Of a DNA stretch of 64,000 nucleotides, positions 1 to 10,260 are shown one piece after another. Source of the DNA: Biscogniauxia marginata. Its lineage: Eukaryota; Ascomycota; Sordariomycetes; Xylariales; Xylariaceae. A program made the position numbers and the translations under genes. The stretch covers positions 62,001 to 126,000 of the forward strand of contig MU404124.1 of the NCBI GenBank assembly GCA_022695795.1. The letters are read 5' to 3'. Each line of letters opens with the position of its first letter. Position 1 is the first letter of the stretch. The notes below the pieces were generated by a model. That model was not told the DNA's origin. It was given only the letters and a program-made list of their open reading frames with translations, and made no database searches.

Positions 1-851
1 CATGGGTATAATTGGATCGACCACAACAGTATGGCCGATACTCAACAAAGAATACCACACATACGAAGGTGGTATCGTTCAATTAGTAACTAGTTTTCTC
101 GAAGCCATTACCCTGTTAACTAAATGCAGAACATTCTCCACCAATACGAAAGTCACTAAGTGAGCACTACCAGAAACAGTATCGTTTAGCCCTCTCTAAC
201 CCTATATCTGAATCAATTGAGAAGTCGGCGTGGAGGACAATCGAGGCCATACGGTCCTTGACTTGGCTTCTTCGGTGCAACCAGATGAGGTAGCAAAGAA
301 GTTAGTGATTCGCCTCAAGTCGGCGGGGTACAAATTAAACAAAGAGGTCAAATTAGGAGAGCAGTTGGTTTCGGGATATGATCGCGATATTATTCATTGG
401 ATCGGGCGATTCTATCTTAGCTTTGCGGGTAGTCAAAAAGCCTGGGTGCGGTTACGGGTAATAGCAAAAGCACAGTATGACTCTAGAAATCTTATGCTAC
501 TAAAATGAATTATACTTGTTTGATTTGATCAAACTGTGACTTGAGGTTCTTAGGTAAGATAGCTCACATCCCAGCCCAGGGAACAACCAGGAATTTCGAG
601 ACACAAACGCCGTATCATATTCTACCTATAAAAATACTACTCTGGGCACTACCAACCATTAATTGACGATAAGGTGCTTAAAGTGAAGCTCCTAGATCAA
701 TACAACTATTATTGGTAGAGAATAAAGGTAGACCTAACGTTTTATCCAAATTATTGTATATACACACACAGACACCATTTAACACTAGCCCACCGCATAT
801 ATAATACGGTGATACTACCACACGTACCCCTGTTTTGAAGCCACACTTTCC
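1..851. other. Left-edge intergenic stretch
   Basis: AT-rich DNA with no supported complete gene. It contains one readable fragment at 230-508, listed separately. The part near 750-830 lies just beyond the 3' end of the minus-strand secreted-protein gene and probably includes its 3' UTR and terminator, though no clear poly(A) signal can be assigned. Confidence 0.5.
230..508 (+). pseudogene. Possible ankyrin-repeat fragment
   Basis: This is an open frame of 92 codons with no ATG near its start; the first codon is GTG and an in-frame TGA lies just upstream at 218-220. The first part reads GHTVLDLASS followed by a predicted helix (DEVAKKLVIRLKSAG), which resembles the G-x-T-x-LDLA turn-helix of an ankyrin repeat. 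No second repeat is visible, and the rest matches nothing I recognise. I read it as a relic of a larger gene rather than a functional small protein. It could also be chance. Confidence 0.25.
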
Positions 852-1592
852 TTACAGCATCATGGCAGCACCCAGGAGACCAGCAGCTGCAATGGCACCT
901 GCCAGCACCCCAGTAGGTCGAGGAGCAGCGTCAAGAGAGACAGAAGAGGTAGGGGCAGCATTCTCGCCAGCGCCCGTGCCCGAGCCGGAGCTCCCATCAG
1001 TAGCAGTAGCAGTAGCAGCACCCGTCGTCCCCGTCCCCGTCACCACAGACGTGTTCAGGCCCCCGGGGACGGGGAAAGTGGCAGCGGGCGTGCTCAGCGT
1101 CCCGGAGCACCCGGCCGCCGTGTACGCCTGCAGCGCCGACACGACCTGCGTCACGTACGCGCCGAGCTCGCCGCCGCCGCACGACGTCAGCAGGCCCTGG
1201 ATCCCCTCGCTGTTCGACCCGTACCAGCTGCTCGCCGCCGCGTCGTACGAGGAGTACGGCGCCTGCAGCGACGAGGGCAGGGCCGCGGTCACCGAGCACA
1301 GGACGGCCGGGTCCGAGGGCGCGGATGCGGACGCGCTCGCGCCGAAGGTCGCGAGGAAGTCGGAGAGGTCGCTGGCCGGTGTGGGGATCGAGGACAGGAT
1401 CGACAGCGCGGAGGTCGTGCAGGCTGGGTCGAGGGTGTTGCCGTCGTCGCTGTTGCTGTTGTCCTGCCGCGCTTGGACGGGGGACACGGGATCGGGGTGC
1501 AGAGAGCGGAGGTTGCTGAGCTGGTGCGGGCTGTATGTTGCAGCAGCCGTGGAGGCAAGGCCGAAGAAGGCGAGGGCGATTTGGGTATACAT
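852..1592 (-). CDS. Secreted Ser/Thr/Ala-rich, probably GPI-anchored protein
   Basis: This intronless gene encodes 246 aa. Residues 1-19 form a signal peptide (short start, hydrophobic core, AAA end). A folded central region of about residues 55-165 carries spaced cysteines and motifs such as SSIPTPASDLSDFL and PSSLQAPYSSY. From memory it resembles the fungal 'infection structure specific protein' type (DUF7735). A Ser/Thr/Gly-rich linker follows, then a hydrophobic C-terminus (VLAGAIAAAGLLGAAMML) typical of a GPI signal or tail anchor. I infer a cell-surface location. The gene is strongly GC-biased against AT-rich surroundings, which produces long shadow frames on the opposite strand. Function is unknown. 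Confidence 0.75.
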   Translation of the reverse strand: MYTQIALAFFGLASTAAATYSPHQLSNLRSLHPDPVSPVQARQDNSNSDDGNTLDPACTTSALSILSSIPTPASDLSDFLATFGASASASAPSDPAVLCSVTAALPSSLQAPYSSYDAAASSWYGSNSEGIQGLLTSCGGGELGAYVTQVVSALQAYTAAGCSGTLSTPAATFPVPGGLNTSVVTGTGTTGAATATATDGSSGSGTGAGENAAPTSSVSLDAAPRPTGVLAGAIAAAGLLGAAMML

Positions 1593-4467
1593 TTTATTTT
1601 CTCTTCTGTTCTCTTTTTTTTTCTTCTGGGTTTTCTTTTCTGTTGAGGGTGATGATTTGCCTGGTTAAGGAAGTGTTGACGATGGTGTGGCAAAAATTGG
1701 AGGAAAGTGACGATTATGATGGAAGCTCGATGATATAAAAATTAAGAACGAGTTGGTATCTAGGTAACTAGAAATACCATGCTGGGCTTTGGGGAAGGGG
1801 GAATCGGAATCCTAATACTTGACAGATGCTTGATGTTATTTATATCCTACAGTGTTCCACGAGATGTTCCTCATCAGGAGAGTGGGGCCGGTAATCCTGA
1901 AGGCTGATTCGTCCCAAGCCTACTTCTATCTTGTCTTGGCGTCGCAAAGCCGTCAGACAGCATCTGCATTGCTGCTGCGGTGCTGCTGATGTGAGCAAAG
2001 GAACAGCTGTTATTCCATGGCGAGAGGCTGAAGTCCCCAAATGCTCCATCTTTTAGCCATTTTTCTTGCTATACTACTATGTAGGTAGGGATGGTGACTA
2101 ACAGTAGACGGACCACGACAATTATTAGTAGATCGCGAAGATGCAAAGGAAAACAATAAGGCTGCTGTCTTTCAAGATTCAGTTGATTCATTATGAACAA
2201 GTTTGAAGTAGGCATATAATCATATTTCGTTTCCTCGCGGAGGTATTGACTGTGCTACAGCTGCTGGTATACTATTAATGCGTATACATGCCCCAGTTCT
2301 GGCATCTGCCACAGAGGATCTAGCTTGGCATTGGGGATTTTAAGACGGAGATAATAGCAGGATCTGGATCCTTGCCAACGAGGGAGAACACTTACATCTT
2401 TGTCGTAAGGCATTCTTATATATTTATGTAATATCCTGCCGTGCGATCAATCACATCCGACTCCGTGTGGAGCACAGCCGCTGCTGTGCCGTTGACTTGC
2501 CATGCCGTGCCCGCCTGCCAAATCTTGGCTGTTGAAATTATTTCCTTCTCCCTCTCTTTAAATCCGATCAAATCGGTGCGTGGTCAAATATTATTGGGCT
2601 GTGCCTATGCCGTCGGGGCTGTGTCCCTAGCTGTTAATAATACTGGGTATTGGCAACGGCATTGACGTCGACTATCCGATGATTACGTAGGCAACTAACG
2701 AATCTACACCAGCTACGACGTCTTAGTCAGTAATGATTGAGTCATTGACATTTTATATGTAGTAGAACACCGGAACGGCACGGGTTACCAGGCTCAAGGG
2801 AAGAATTGAGAGAATACTAACCCATTGGTGTAAATGTTTTTCATCACAATATTGTGTTACGCCTTGTTAACGTAATGCTAGGTAAATGATTACGTCTAGG
2901 TACTTCATGCTAGCATCAAAGTCTCTAGGGTCTAGGAGGTGCCTAAAATACTTGGAGATAATTCACATCCCTTCTATGAAACAGAAATCATTATATATGC
3001 AAAATATGAACTTGGCAACTAGTCCGTGAACTGTTTACTTACATGTTTTCTTTTTACCCAACACTAACACGTTATAAACCGGAAGCTTCTAAAGTAAGTT
3101 TGATGTCCCCTACAGAATGTATATTAACTGTTTAAAGAGAAAGGGGAAGCAGCAGTAGCATTAAAAAGAATTTAGCACGCTTCTTTGCAAGTCATTCGTA
3201 GAAGAAATGCTTTGACTTGAAGTTTAATACGACTCGGAACTGCAGCTAAGGTAATGTCATATGTGGTCTTTCGCATTGTAAATCGGTAAGCGAGACGAAA
3301 GCGACATGATAATTTATTGAACTAAGGAAACATTAAGATACTCGAACCGAGGTTATGAAAAAGGAAGAAAGGAAATTGAAAAGTTTATTACATGGATATT
3401 CGCAATTAAGGCTTCAATGGATAGCATATGCCAATGTTACATCATGTCGACCCCTACCTAAGTGGTACTATAAGTCTTTGTTAATAAATTTCTCCCCGAG
3501 GGACTATCGTGGCTTATCCTAATAAAGTGGTGAAGGACCACAGGTATAGATCTGCGTGAAGACAAAGGAAGTGTTTTATTTATAAAGAGACCGCTAGCCA
3601 CGTATCCCTAGTTCTAGCTCTTCACGTAACAACTACGTTTATACCTCTAAAACGGTCCATATCGCGACATGGCTGTCGATTCTTAGGCCCATAATACCTT
3701 TGATGAGTGGGTGCTTTAACAGTCCTTTTTTTTATAAGACATCGGATTTAAACATTGTTTAGTCAAGCTTGCTATATGTTGCGACTTCTAATTATTAGCA
3801 CGATGTACAAGTAACCCTATTTCAAACCAACACATTTTAATGATACATTAAGCTCTTTAACAAGCCATCATGATATATAGTTTTCAACTTCAAAGCAATA
3901 AATGCATCTAGCCTTTGTCGTAATTGACAAGTTACATCCCCGGCTCCGGTAGCCCTCTCGACGTGATAAAGAGAGCTATATTAATCAAACACACAAGGCG
4001 AGAGTTTCAGACAACAATTCCCAGGGGTTTAGACCATCCAGCGAACGTACTTGGTAACCGGAGAGTGATATCATACTAAACATATCTGGTAGTCCTTGAT
4101 ATATTAGCCCACAGCAAGGGAGCAAAGATATTACGTTGGTTTCAATTGACTCCTATTTCTGATAGAGTAGATCTCAGATAAAGAACTGAAAAGGAAGAAG
4201 CGTCAAATTACAGCTATTTTAATTTCAGAAGCAGGATTTGTGAGAGTCAATTCAGTTCATACAAGCATACAGAAAATTTTAGGCATCCAGGGAAACAATT
4301 TTGAACATTTTGTTGCAAATAGAAAAATGAGTAAATAAGTATGAGAAAAAAATGCTCATTATCCTCTATATCATCTGTCTGCTGAGAGTTAGGTACAATC
4401 TTTATCTACGAAATCAAGCGCCCGCTACCGAATCCCAACTGGAAGACATCATGCATACTAGTTCTCT
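1593..4467. other. AT-rich gene-free stretch
   Basis: About 2.9 kb with no supported gene. The 5' part is the promoter of the secreted-protein gene, with CT-rich tracts near 1600-1640. The rest is AT- and TA-rich with stops in all frames, consistent with old repeats mutated beyond recognition. One degenerate repeat copy is seen near 3400-3660 and is listed separately. Confidence 0.5.
3400..3660 (-). repeat. Degenerate copy of the ELEL-type repeat
   Basis: Read on the minus strand, this stretch contains GAAGAGCTAGAACT and flanking words that also occur at 14792-15070. The translated remnant EELELG, then a stop, parallels EELELRVFDRD of the better copy. Several in-frame stops are present here. 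It looks like a mutated relic of the same dispersed sequence. The match is by eye and the boundaries are approximate. Confidence 0.4.
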
Positions 4468-6075
4468 CTAGGAAGAAGGAGATCCTCTGGAAGAAGAAAC
4501 ATACTCAAGGCCCCACTCATCTTTGAGTTTTCCGATCCTTTTCTCAGCAGCTTCCGCCTCTGCGAACAAACATAGGTCATCGAGAAAGTCGATAACATCG
4601 TATCTGCCATTTTCCTTGACGGCGATATCGCAACTTGTCAAGACATCGATGTAGTCGGCTACAGGCGCGTGAAGAGCGAACCTCACAAGGCCCACGCAAA
4701 TTCTCGCCATTGTCTCGGCCCATGGGTCTATCACGCCCTCGCCGAACCTGAATTCTATCGTCCGTCTCGCCGCGGCGGTAACGAAACGATAGCACCCGTA
4801 TGACTGGAGGTTAAGGCTAGTCGTCTTACCCGGGCTCAGAAGCTCAGCAATATGGCAGGACGACGGAGCCGAGAAGATCTGATGTACCCCGTCGAAGACG
4901 CCTATGTCTTTCGCCGCGGTTCCCCCGATTCCTCCAGTTTTGAAACTTAAACCTCCGACGCCATATTCCTCTGCTGTTTTGTGTAGGACCCGGTACTGTT
5001 TAGTGCTGTATTGAGGCATTTTAATTACTGGGATATTTCGTTTTCTGATTACCTCACGGCGAGTCTTTGCTGCAGCTTGACCCGAGATCCCGCTCAGCGC
5101 TACAATATTCAATTCAACATGGTGAATATGTTCGGAGAGGTTTGATTGCGTACTCACCAAACCAAGCGTGTTAGCTGGGGTGCTACCCACGACTACTTGA
5201 AATGGTTCGTAGTGTCCGGGCTCCCGGGTTTTCTTGAATTCTATGATGTTCTCCACGTTAGTATTCTTTTCCCTCCTAGAAATAGGTTCCTCTCCATGAC
5301 GACGATCTCGAGCGAGATATCGAATACACTCGACCACGCCTATTCCCTCCACTCCTTTGTTCTCCACTGAGTGCGGTGGTAAAACTGGCATGCCCTTGGC
5401 AAGATGAGATCTCTGACGAATAGATTGACAGAAGACATTCGTTCGGCGGACTGGGTTTTGGAGAGTCAATAGTAGAGGCTCCGCGGCCCAAAACAGACCC
5501 CCAATCCGACGGATGGCCTCGAGAGGGAAGCGTTCTTCCCTTTGGCCAACATGAACGTGCAATCCTGTGGAGTGGTTGACACGACAGCGGTACTTACTCG
5601 TTATTGTAGAAGCTGCGTAGCTAATTGCTTTGAAGGCTGCCTCGCATGAAAATTCGACCGGGCTTTGAACTTCCACGTTGGTCCAGTCATATTCCTGAAG
5701 ACGCGGCTCCAAAAGCGAAGGATCCTCGTCTACGCCCCATCCAGAGTAGCCTGATAGAATATCAGCAGTAAATTTATCACCTTGAAATGTCGAGGAAGCA
5801 GCTGTTGTAAGGAAGGCATGCTGTAAGATATCGCGGACGCATTCGAGGACATATTCTTGGCGATCGTACGCATTTGTATAAATGTCATCCTCATCCGCAG
5901 TATATATACTGCTTGGGACTCTCAGCACCGGGCCAATCCCCATTACATCTTCATGAGGGTCAGGTTTATCTTCGGGAAGCGTAGGAGTAAGGAACTCAAA
6001 CTCGACTCCGAACGTAAGTCTCTCGGGGAGGGGGGGCGAGGATTCTCCCGTGTTAGTTGTGCCTGTTTCTGCCAT
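4468..6075 (-). CDS. Amidoligase-family protein (GS-like fold), 535 aa
   Basis: The predicted product belongs to the putative amidoligase family (PF12224 type), a glutamine-synthetase-like COOH-NH2 ligase fold known in bacteria and fungi. Key motifs are in the expected order: an N-terminal acidic strand FGVEFEFL near residues 22-29, LHVHVG near 173-178 (metal/ATP-site histidines), and RRTIEFRFGEG near 436-446, whose Glu and Arg fit the C-terminal active-site strand. The family is predicted to form amide bonds with ATP. No fungal substrate is established, so the role is open. The start ATG is the only good N-terminal one. A GTGAGT donor-like site within the frame near 5155 leaves open an internal intron, but the frame is open without it. 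A paralogue lies at 20343-23375. Confidence 0.8.
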   Translation of the reverse strand: MAETGTTNTGESSPPLPERLTFGVEFEFLTPTLPEDKPDPHEDVMGIGPVLRVPSSIYTADEDDIYTNAYDRQEYVLECVRDILQHAFLTTAASSTFQGDKFTADILSGYSGWGVDEDPSLLEPRLQEYDWTNVEVQSPVEFSCEAAFKAISYAASTITSKYRCRVNHSTGLHVHVGQREERFPLEAIRRIGGLFWAAEPLLLTLQNPVRRTNVFCQSIRQRSHLAKGMPVLPPHSVENKGVEGIGVVECIRYLARDRRHGEEPISRREKNTNVENIIEFKKTREPGHYEPFQVVVGSTPANTLGLVSTQSNLSEHIHHVELNIVALSGISGQAAAKTRREVIRKRNIPVIKMPQYSTKQYRVLHKTAEEYGVGGLSFKTGGIGGTAAKDIGVFDGVHQIFSAPSSCHIAELLSPGKTTSLNLQSYGCYRFVTAAARRTIEFRFGEGVIDPWAETMARICVGLVRFALHAPVADYIDVLTSCDIAVKENGRYDVIDFLDDLCLFAEAEAAEKRIGKLKDEWGLEYVSSSRGSPSS

Positions 6076-6687
6076 TGGTGCTTTTTAACAGTAGTAAGTA
6101 GTCGTAAATCTTACCTGGCTAATAAAAGGTATGATAATTGTCTAGGTGGTCGACATAATCCGATATATATATCCTCAATATTCGAAGGAACAAACTCAGT
6201 GTTCTAAAACTTGTTTAGATAGTGTTCTCGAACAATTCACATCGCCGTAACTGATTGGAATTGTTTGTTTTCTAAAAGTTGTTCGCAGTCTTTCGGAATA
6301 ACTACAACCACCCCCATTTGGTTAGGTTTGTTTGTTCATGAACGGGTGAGTTTTTCCCTTTGTGCCCAAGGCCCAATTTATTATTGTTGTTGAGATGAGA
6401 CGAAGATATGAGGATAGGATCAAGTGTATTAGTCCAAAGGTGAATCTAGGTAGATGGGCGACGCTGACACCACTCTGATGGCCGCCACCTGGCGCCAAAG
6501 AAGCGCCAAATCATCCCAACAGGGACGTGTCTGCGAAGACAGGTGGTTCTTAGAAGCGGACGGGTGTGGAACAAGTCCAGCTTGTCGATGGGAGCATGTC
6601 CCTTAGATCAAATTATTATATGATCATCTCTATGGAGGCAACGTTTTTTCCTCTGATCGACAACGAATCTTTTATATTAGGTAGAAA
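6076..6687. other. Intergenic DNA with repeat copy A
   Basis: This is the promoter side of the amidoligase gene, followed by AT-rich DNA and the dispersed repeat copy at about 6388-6450. From 6450 to 6687 the sequence is ordinary in composition and has no supported gene. Confidence 0.5.
6388..6450 (+). repeat. Dispersed short repeat, copy A
   Basis: Contains GAGATGAGACGAAGATATG then AGGATAGGATCAAGTGTATT and a GTCCAAAG tail. The same sequence occurs inverted at 8918-9005 and, with small changes, at 34375-34465 and 42818-42905. Copy A reads inward (rightward) toward the broken DUF7924 gene and copy B reads inward from the other side, so the two behave like terminal inverted repeats about 2.6 kb apart. 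Confidence 0.8.
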
Positions 6688-8153
6688 CTACCGTCTAAGG
6701 AGCCGTTTTGCTGGAGGTGTTTCCACCTCTAATTCGTGTGCAGCTGTGTCCGACTCGGAAACTTGAATAGAGGCCAAACTCAAGGCTACTTTCCCTGGCG
6801 ATGCTGATGTGCTGCGTTTGTCGATTATTGCCCTCTCGTTTGCCTTTCTGATCGCCTCATTTCTCTGCAGCTTCGCCCAATCTCTCGCATTTCGATACGC
6901 CCCGGCTCCAGTCCGGAAGGTGTCATGATTGTTAGTCAAGGCATAGGCACAAATCCGTGTCATGACGTATTCGGGGCGGGCTCCTGGGCTGGTAGGCGTT
7001 AGATGGCTGGTATATGTCTTAAGCGTGCCGTCTTGATAGGTCGACGTGATAGTATAGGCCTTGTTGTTGGGCTCCGATCCCCCGTCGGCATACGCTTGGA
7101 GACTACGGATGCCTCTTGCCCCTAATGCACTATCGTAACATGCCTGACGCATTGCTACCGTCGGAGCTCCATATCGACCTTTCGTAGCGAGGAAGAAGTT
7201 GGGTGCGATTGGGAGGTGCTGTGTCGAAGGAACGATATGTCCGCTAAGCTTAGTCCGGATTTGTCGGTCTAGTTGTTCAGGACGAGCACCATAATATAGG
7301 TCGGGGTTTCCAGGGACGAGCGTCCCATCTGTCAGATCGTCGAGGTTTGTAAAGGGGATTGCTCCCGAAACACATTTACCGTCCTCGATATATCCTTCAA
7401 TGATTGGAATTACCGCTATCTCAACTTGTCTCTTTTTAAAAGCTTATGTATTTGCACGTTTGAATCTTCGGAAGGCTTGATCGGAGAAACGCGATGGCGA
7501 TAACGAAGGCCTTCGCTGTGCTAGAGCGCGAGTAATATCTTCTATATTATCCGCTGGCGGGGGAACCCTGGTATCGGGATACTCATAGTCATCAGGGTAA
7601 ACCCCATAATCGATGAGATTCTGTTCAAAAGCACGGTCATGCGGCCCAGTTCTATTAGTAGTGGCGTTAAAAAGGATGTTACCGCTTTTCGATGGGGATG
7701 TCAAACCACTCTTTCGACTGCCGAGACCGGACTGGCTGGAGCTCATGTTTGGGTCGGTCATGATGCTAGGTTCATAGTAATACTAACTGTATGTCAGATC
7801 TATCTTAGATTAGAAGAAGCCCGGCATGGAAATACTCCTCTTAAGTCGGAAAGGTCTGGGCCTCCTGTTCTTGCGAAGCGCTTGATAAGACCTAGTCGCA
7901 TCGGGGTGGACTGATAGATATACTGCGCGGCGGGCTGGATAGGTCTATGAGGCGCCTGTGTTCACGGCCTGTCTTTGCTATTTCTTTTGTTGAACTCGCG
8001 CAAGGCGTTTCGTGTTAGAGGGATCTCTGCCGGAGGCGGTTTGGTCGGATAGACAAGCTTCTGCTTCTTTCGTGGATGGACCGAAGGAGTATCGCTTGGT
8101 ATGTCCGATGAAGGCGGGTGTTCGCACGAGCTTGGGCGGGTCGGTTGTGACAT
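6688..8153 (-). pseudogene. Broken DUF7924-type gene
   Basis: Pieces of a fungal DUF7924-type protein follow in order on this strand but cannot be read as one frame. The ATG at 8153 opens a start ending REFNKRN before a stop near 7962. A second frame (about 7970-7900) and a third (LIKRFARTGGPDLSDLRG, about 7889-7830) follow. A fourth segment starts at 7761 and contains GPHDRAFEQNLIDYGVYPDD and RRPSLSPSRFSDQAFRRFKR. An in-frame TAA at 7444-7446 interrupts it, after which the same frame continues through VIPIIEGYIEDGKC, NPDLYYGARPEQLDRQIR and ARDWAKLQRNEAIRKANERA to a stop at 6688. Introns could explain one frame change but not the TAA inside a continuous match. The function of the family is unknown. 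Repeat copies A and B flank the locus. Confidence 0.75.
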
Positions 8154-8917
8154 ATGGATGGGACTTGGTCATATATTTTCAAGGGTTACTAAGTTGCGCA
8201 GATGGTATTGTGCTTATGTGGTGCGATTCTAGGCATCGTAAGTAAGTTGAAATTAAATAAAAGGGAACAGCGAAGCGCTCACTGGGTCAGGCACGTGGCC
8301 GAAGTTGGCTTGTAAGACAGCGTTGGCATTTCACATCCAACAAATTATTATTATTTGATAGAAACCAGGTTTAAAGTGCAAAGGTGGTTTATTAGTCCTT
8401 GCTATCTTGAGACGAGATTCTAGGTGAGGAGAGATCCCGTTTTGTACTTAAATGCAGTACAAAGAACGATATACCTCACATTAATGACTTCAATATTGTC
8501 ACCTGCCGTCAAAGTATTGATAATCTGGAATTGTTGTCCTAGTAACATATTCTCTGCAATCACGTTCACTGACTAGTATTCTGTCCTACTTTTCAATCAT
8601 AGCTTCCCTGGGAATTAGAGTATAGAAGGCGGACGTAGCACTACGAACCCGCAATCCTTTATATACACGCGCCGAGATACTGGCCTCAGAGCATACAGGA
8701 CCTCTCCTCAAGAGGAAGAAACGCTCCTCGGCGATAGGAGGTACATAGAGAAATGTAGATGATGCATCTCGCTTCCCTCGGCTATCGAGCATCTTCGTCT
8801 CTGGCGGGGTTCCTGATATTATCAACCTTGATAGTCGCCGACGCCTGATGCAAATGGTCCTACTATTGAAATATGAGGCTATTCGATCCTAGTCTCCTGT
8901 ATACATATATATAGGTA
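8154..8917. other. Upstream of the DUF7924 relic
   Basis: No supported gene. An open stretch at 8586-8825 on the minus strand lacks an ATG at its start. The stretch lies inside the A/B inverted-repeat pair. TA-rich simple sequence (TATATATAGG) appears at its right end. Confidence 0.4.
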
Positions 8918-9005
8918 TATATATAGATGGTCCGCTCATCTATCAGACTCAACTTGAACCAATACACTTGATCCTATCCTCATATCTTCGTCTCATCTCA
9001 ACACC
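8918..9005 (-). repeat. Dispersed short repeat, copy B (inverted relative to A)
   Basis: The reverse complement reads GAGATGAGACGAAGATATG, AGGATAGGATCAAGTGTATT, then GGTTCAAG and, further in, TATATATA-rich sequence ending ATACAGGAGACTAGG. The first 50 bases are nearly identical to copy A. The inner end resembles that of copy C (ATACAGGTGACCAGG), showing that the repeat unit is about 90-110 bases. No target-site duplication is evident at the outer ends of A and B. Confidence 0.8.
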
Positions 9006-9129
9006 TATTTCACTTTAAAGGTAGCGTCAATAATTCTTATTAAGGGTATTCCTGAAGGAGAAAGGATAAAGTCGTCGAATCCTCATAGCGCCATGATTTT
9101 CTGGACGTCGGCGATGACCAATATTAGGA

Positions 9130-9620
9130 TCGAGAACTCATGAGTAACAATGAGTGGGGTCTCAGCACGGAATTCTCGTTGATTCTTGTCCCTTGGTGGC
9201 CAAATTTGTTGAATCTTTCCAAAGCCGTCTTGATCTCAGCTTACGAGCTGAAAATGAGGTACCTGGTGGTTCCGACTGGTCTACGGCTCTTTGTCCGCTA
9301 TTGGAGAATACACCTGCTCCGGTCGAATTGCACCTTCGTTTCACTCCCAGACATAACAGCTACTTAACAGTCAATGACTTGTGGGGATTGAATCTTCCGA
9401 AACTGGCAATGCTCGCGGTCGAAAGGGTAAAGCTATCGCACAATGGATGTTGCTATTTCCTCCGTCGTCATATCTATCTTTGGTAGTTGAATCTATACGA
9501 TATTATAAGAGCAACTGATGGTCAATGTCACCGCATTTTTAAGAGCTAGCGTCAACATCCTGAACTAGAGGATCTCAGGATCAACCACATCGGTAGACGA
9601 AGGAGGCGCTGGTTTTTGTG
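9130..9620 (+). pseudogene. Possible decayed F-box/LRR-type gene fragment
   Basis: One frame carries ALCPLLENTPAPVELHLRF, then LWGLNLPKLAMLAVERVKLS and YFLRRH. This resembles the leucine-rich C-terminal half of fungal F-box-like proteins. After a stop at about 9484, a shifted piece reads HPELEDLRINHIG. No start, F-box or complete frame is visible. If the resemblance is right, this is a truncated, frameshifted relic. It sits just outside repeat copy B. The assignment is tentative. Confidence 0.3.
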
Positions 9621-10260
9621 TTATAAGGGGCGAGCTTTTGGCGACACCGGACGAAGTCGTGATTGCCTTTGATATTCACTAACGAGCCGCAATTTGAGTG
9701 CTGCGACGAAGCGGTGGCTCTGCTGCCGAAAGTTGGGGTGCGTCTTGAGTGCTCTTCCTTTGTAGGGGACGATCGTTAACTGGGCCACTTTTATACTTGG
9801 GTTTCTTATAGTCTTCGCTACTACTCGTTTATCGTTACCTACTCCGGATCTTACCTAGTAAGAATGCAAAACCTAGTAGAAAAAATGATATGCAACTCAT
9901 TTTTTCCGAATCTACCTAGTTTAAGCACACTGCTCCTTTGTAGCTATGCTAGCCGCATACAAAGTGTTATAGATTGGCTGTCAAGATAAGTACCTACCTA
10001 TGTTAAAGATTTCAAAAAGATTGTCAAATTTTAATTATACCTAACAATCTCTTTTTCTCAAGGACAAAGAGAAGATTTACGGGGATTGAGTATCGTCTTG
10101 CCAACTCCACGTCGCTGTCTATATAACTGGCCTATTTTCCTTTGGCACAAATATTTAGAAAATAAATTAGTTCTCTTCCTCCCCCTCTCCTTCCCACCAG
10201 GTATTCACAGTTTTTAGTTTTCGAATATATTGACCAATCATTTAAGGAAACATTACAAAA
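9621..10260. other. Promoter region of the orphan gene
   Basis: No gene is seen. It ends in a CT-rich tract (about 10170-10200) and A-rich leader directly before the ATG at 10261, typical of fungal core promoters and 5' UTRs. Confidence 0.45.

Noticed and set aside
1..850. Telomere or subtelomere end
   Set aside because: No TTAGGG-type repeats are present; the accessory character alone does not show nearness to a telomere.
835..1668. Long plus-strand frame opposite the secreted-protein gene
   Set aside because: It has no ATG at its start, and it mirrors a GC-rich minus-strand gene that has a signal peptide and GPI-type tail.
5100..5157. Intron inside the first amidoligase
   Set aside because: A GTGAGT...GTAG stretch of 58 nt exists, but removing it would break the frame that continues to the conserved C-terminal motifs.
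8586..8825. 79-codon minus-strand frame inside the A/B repeat pair
   Set aside because: It begins at TTG, not ATG, and shows no recognisable domain.
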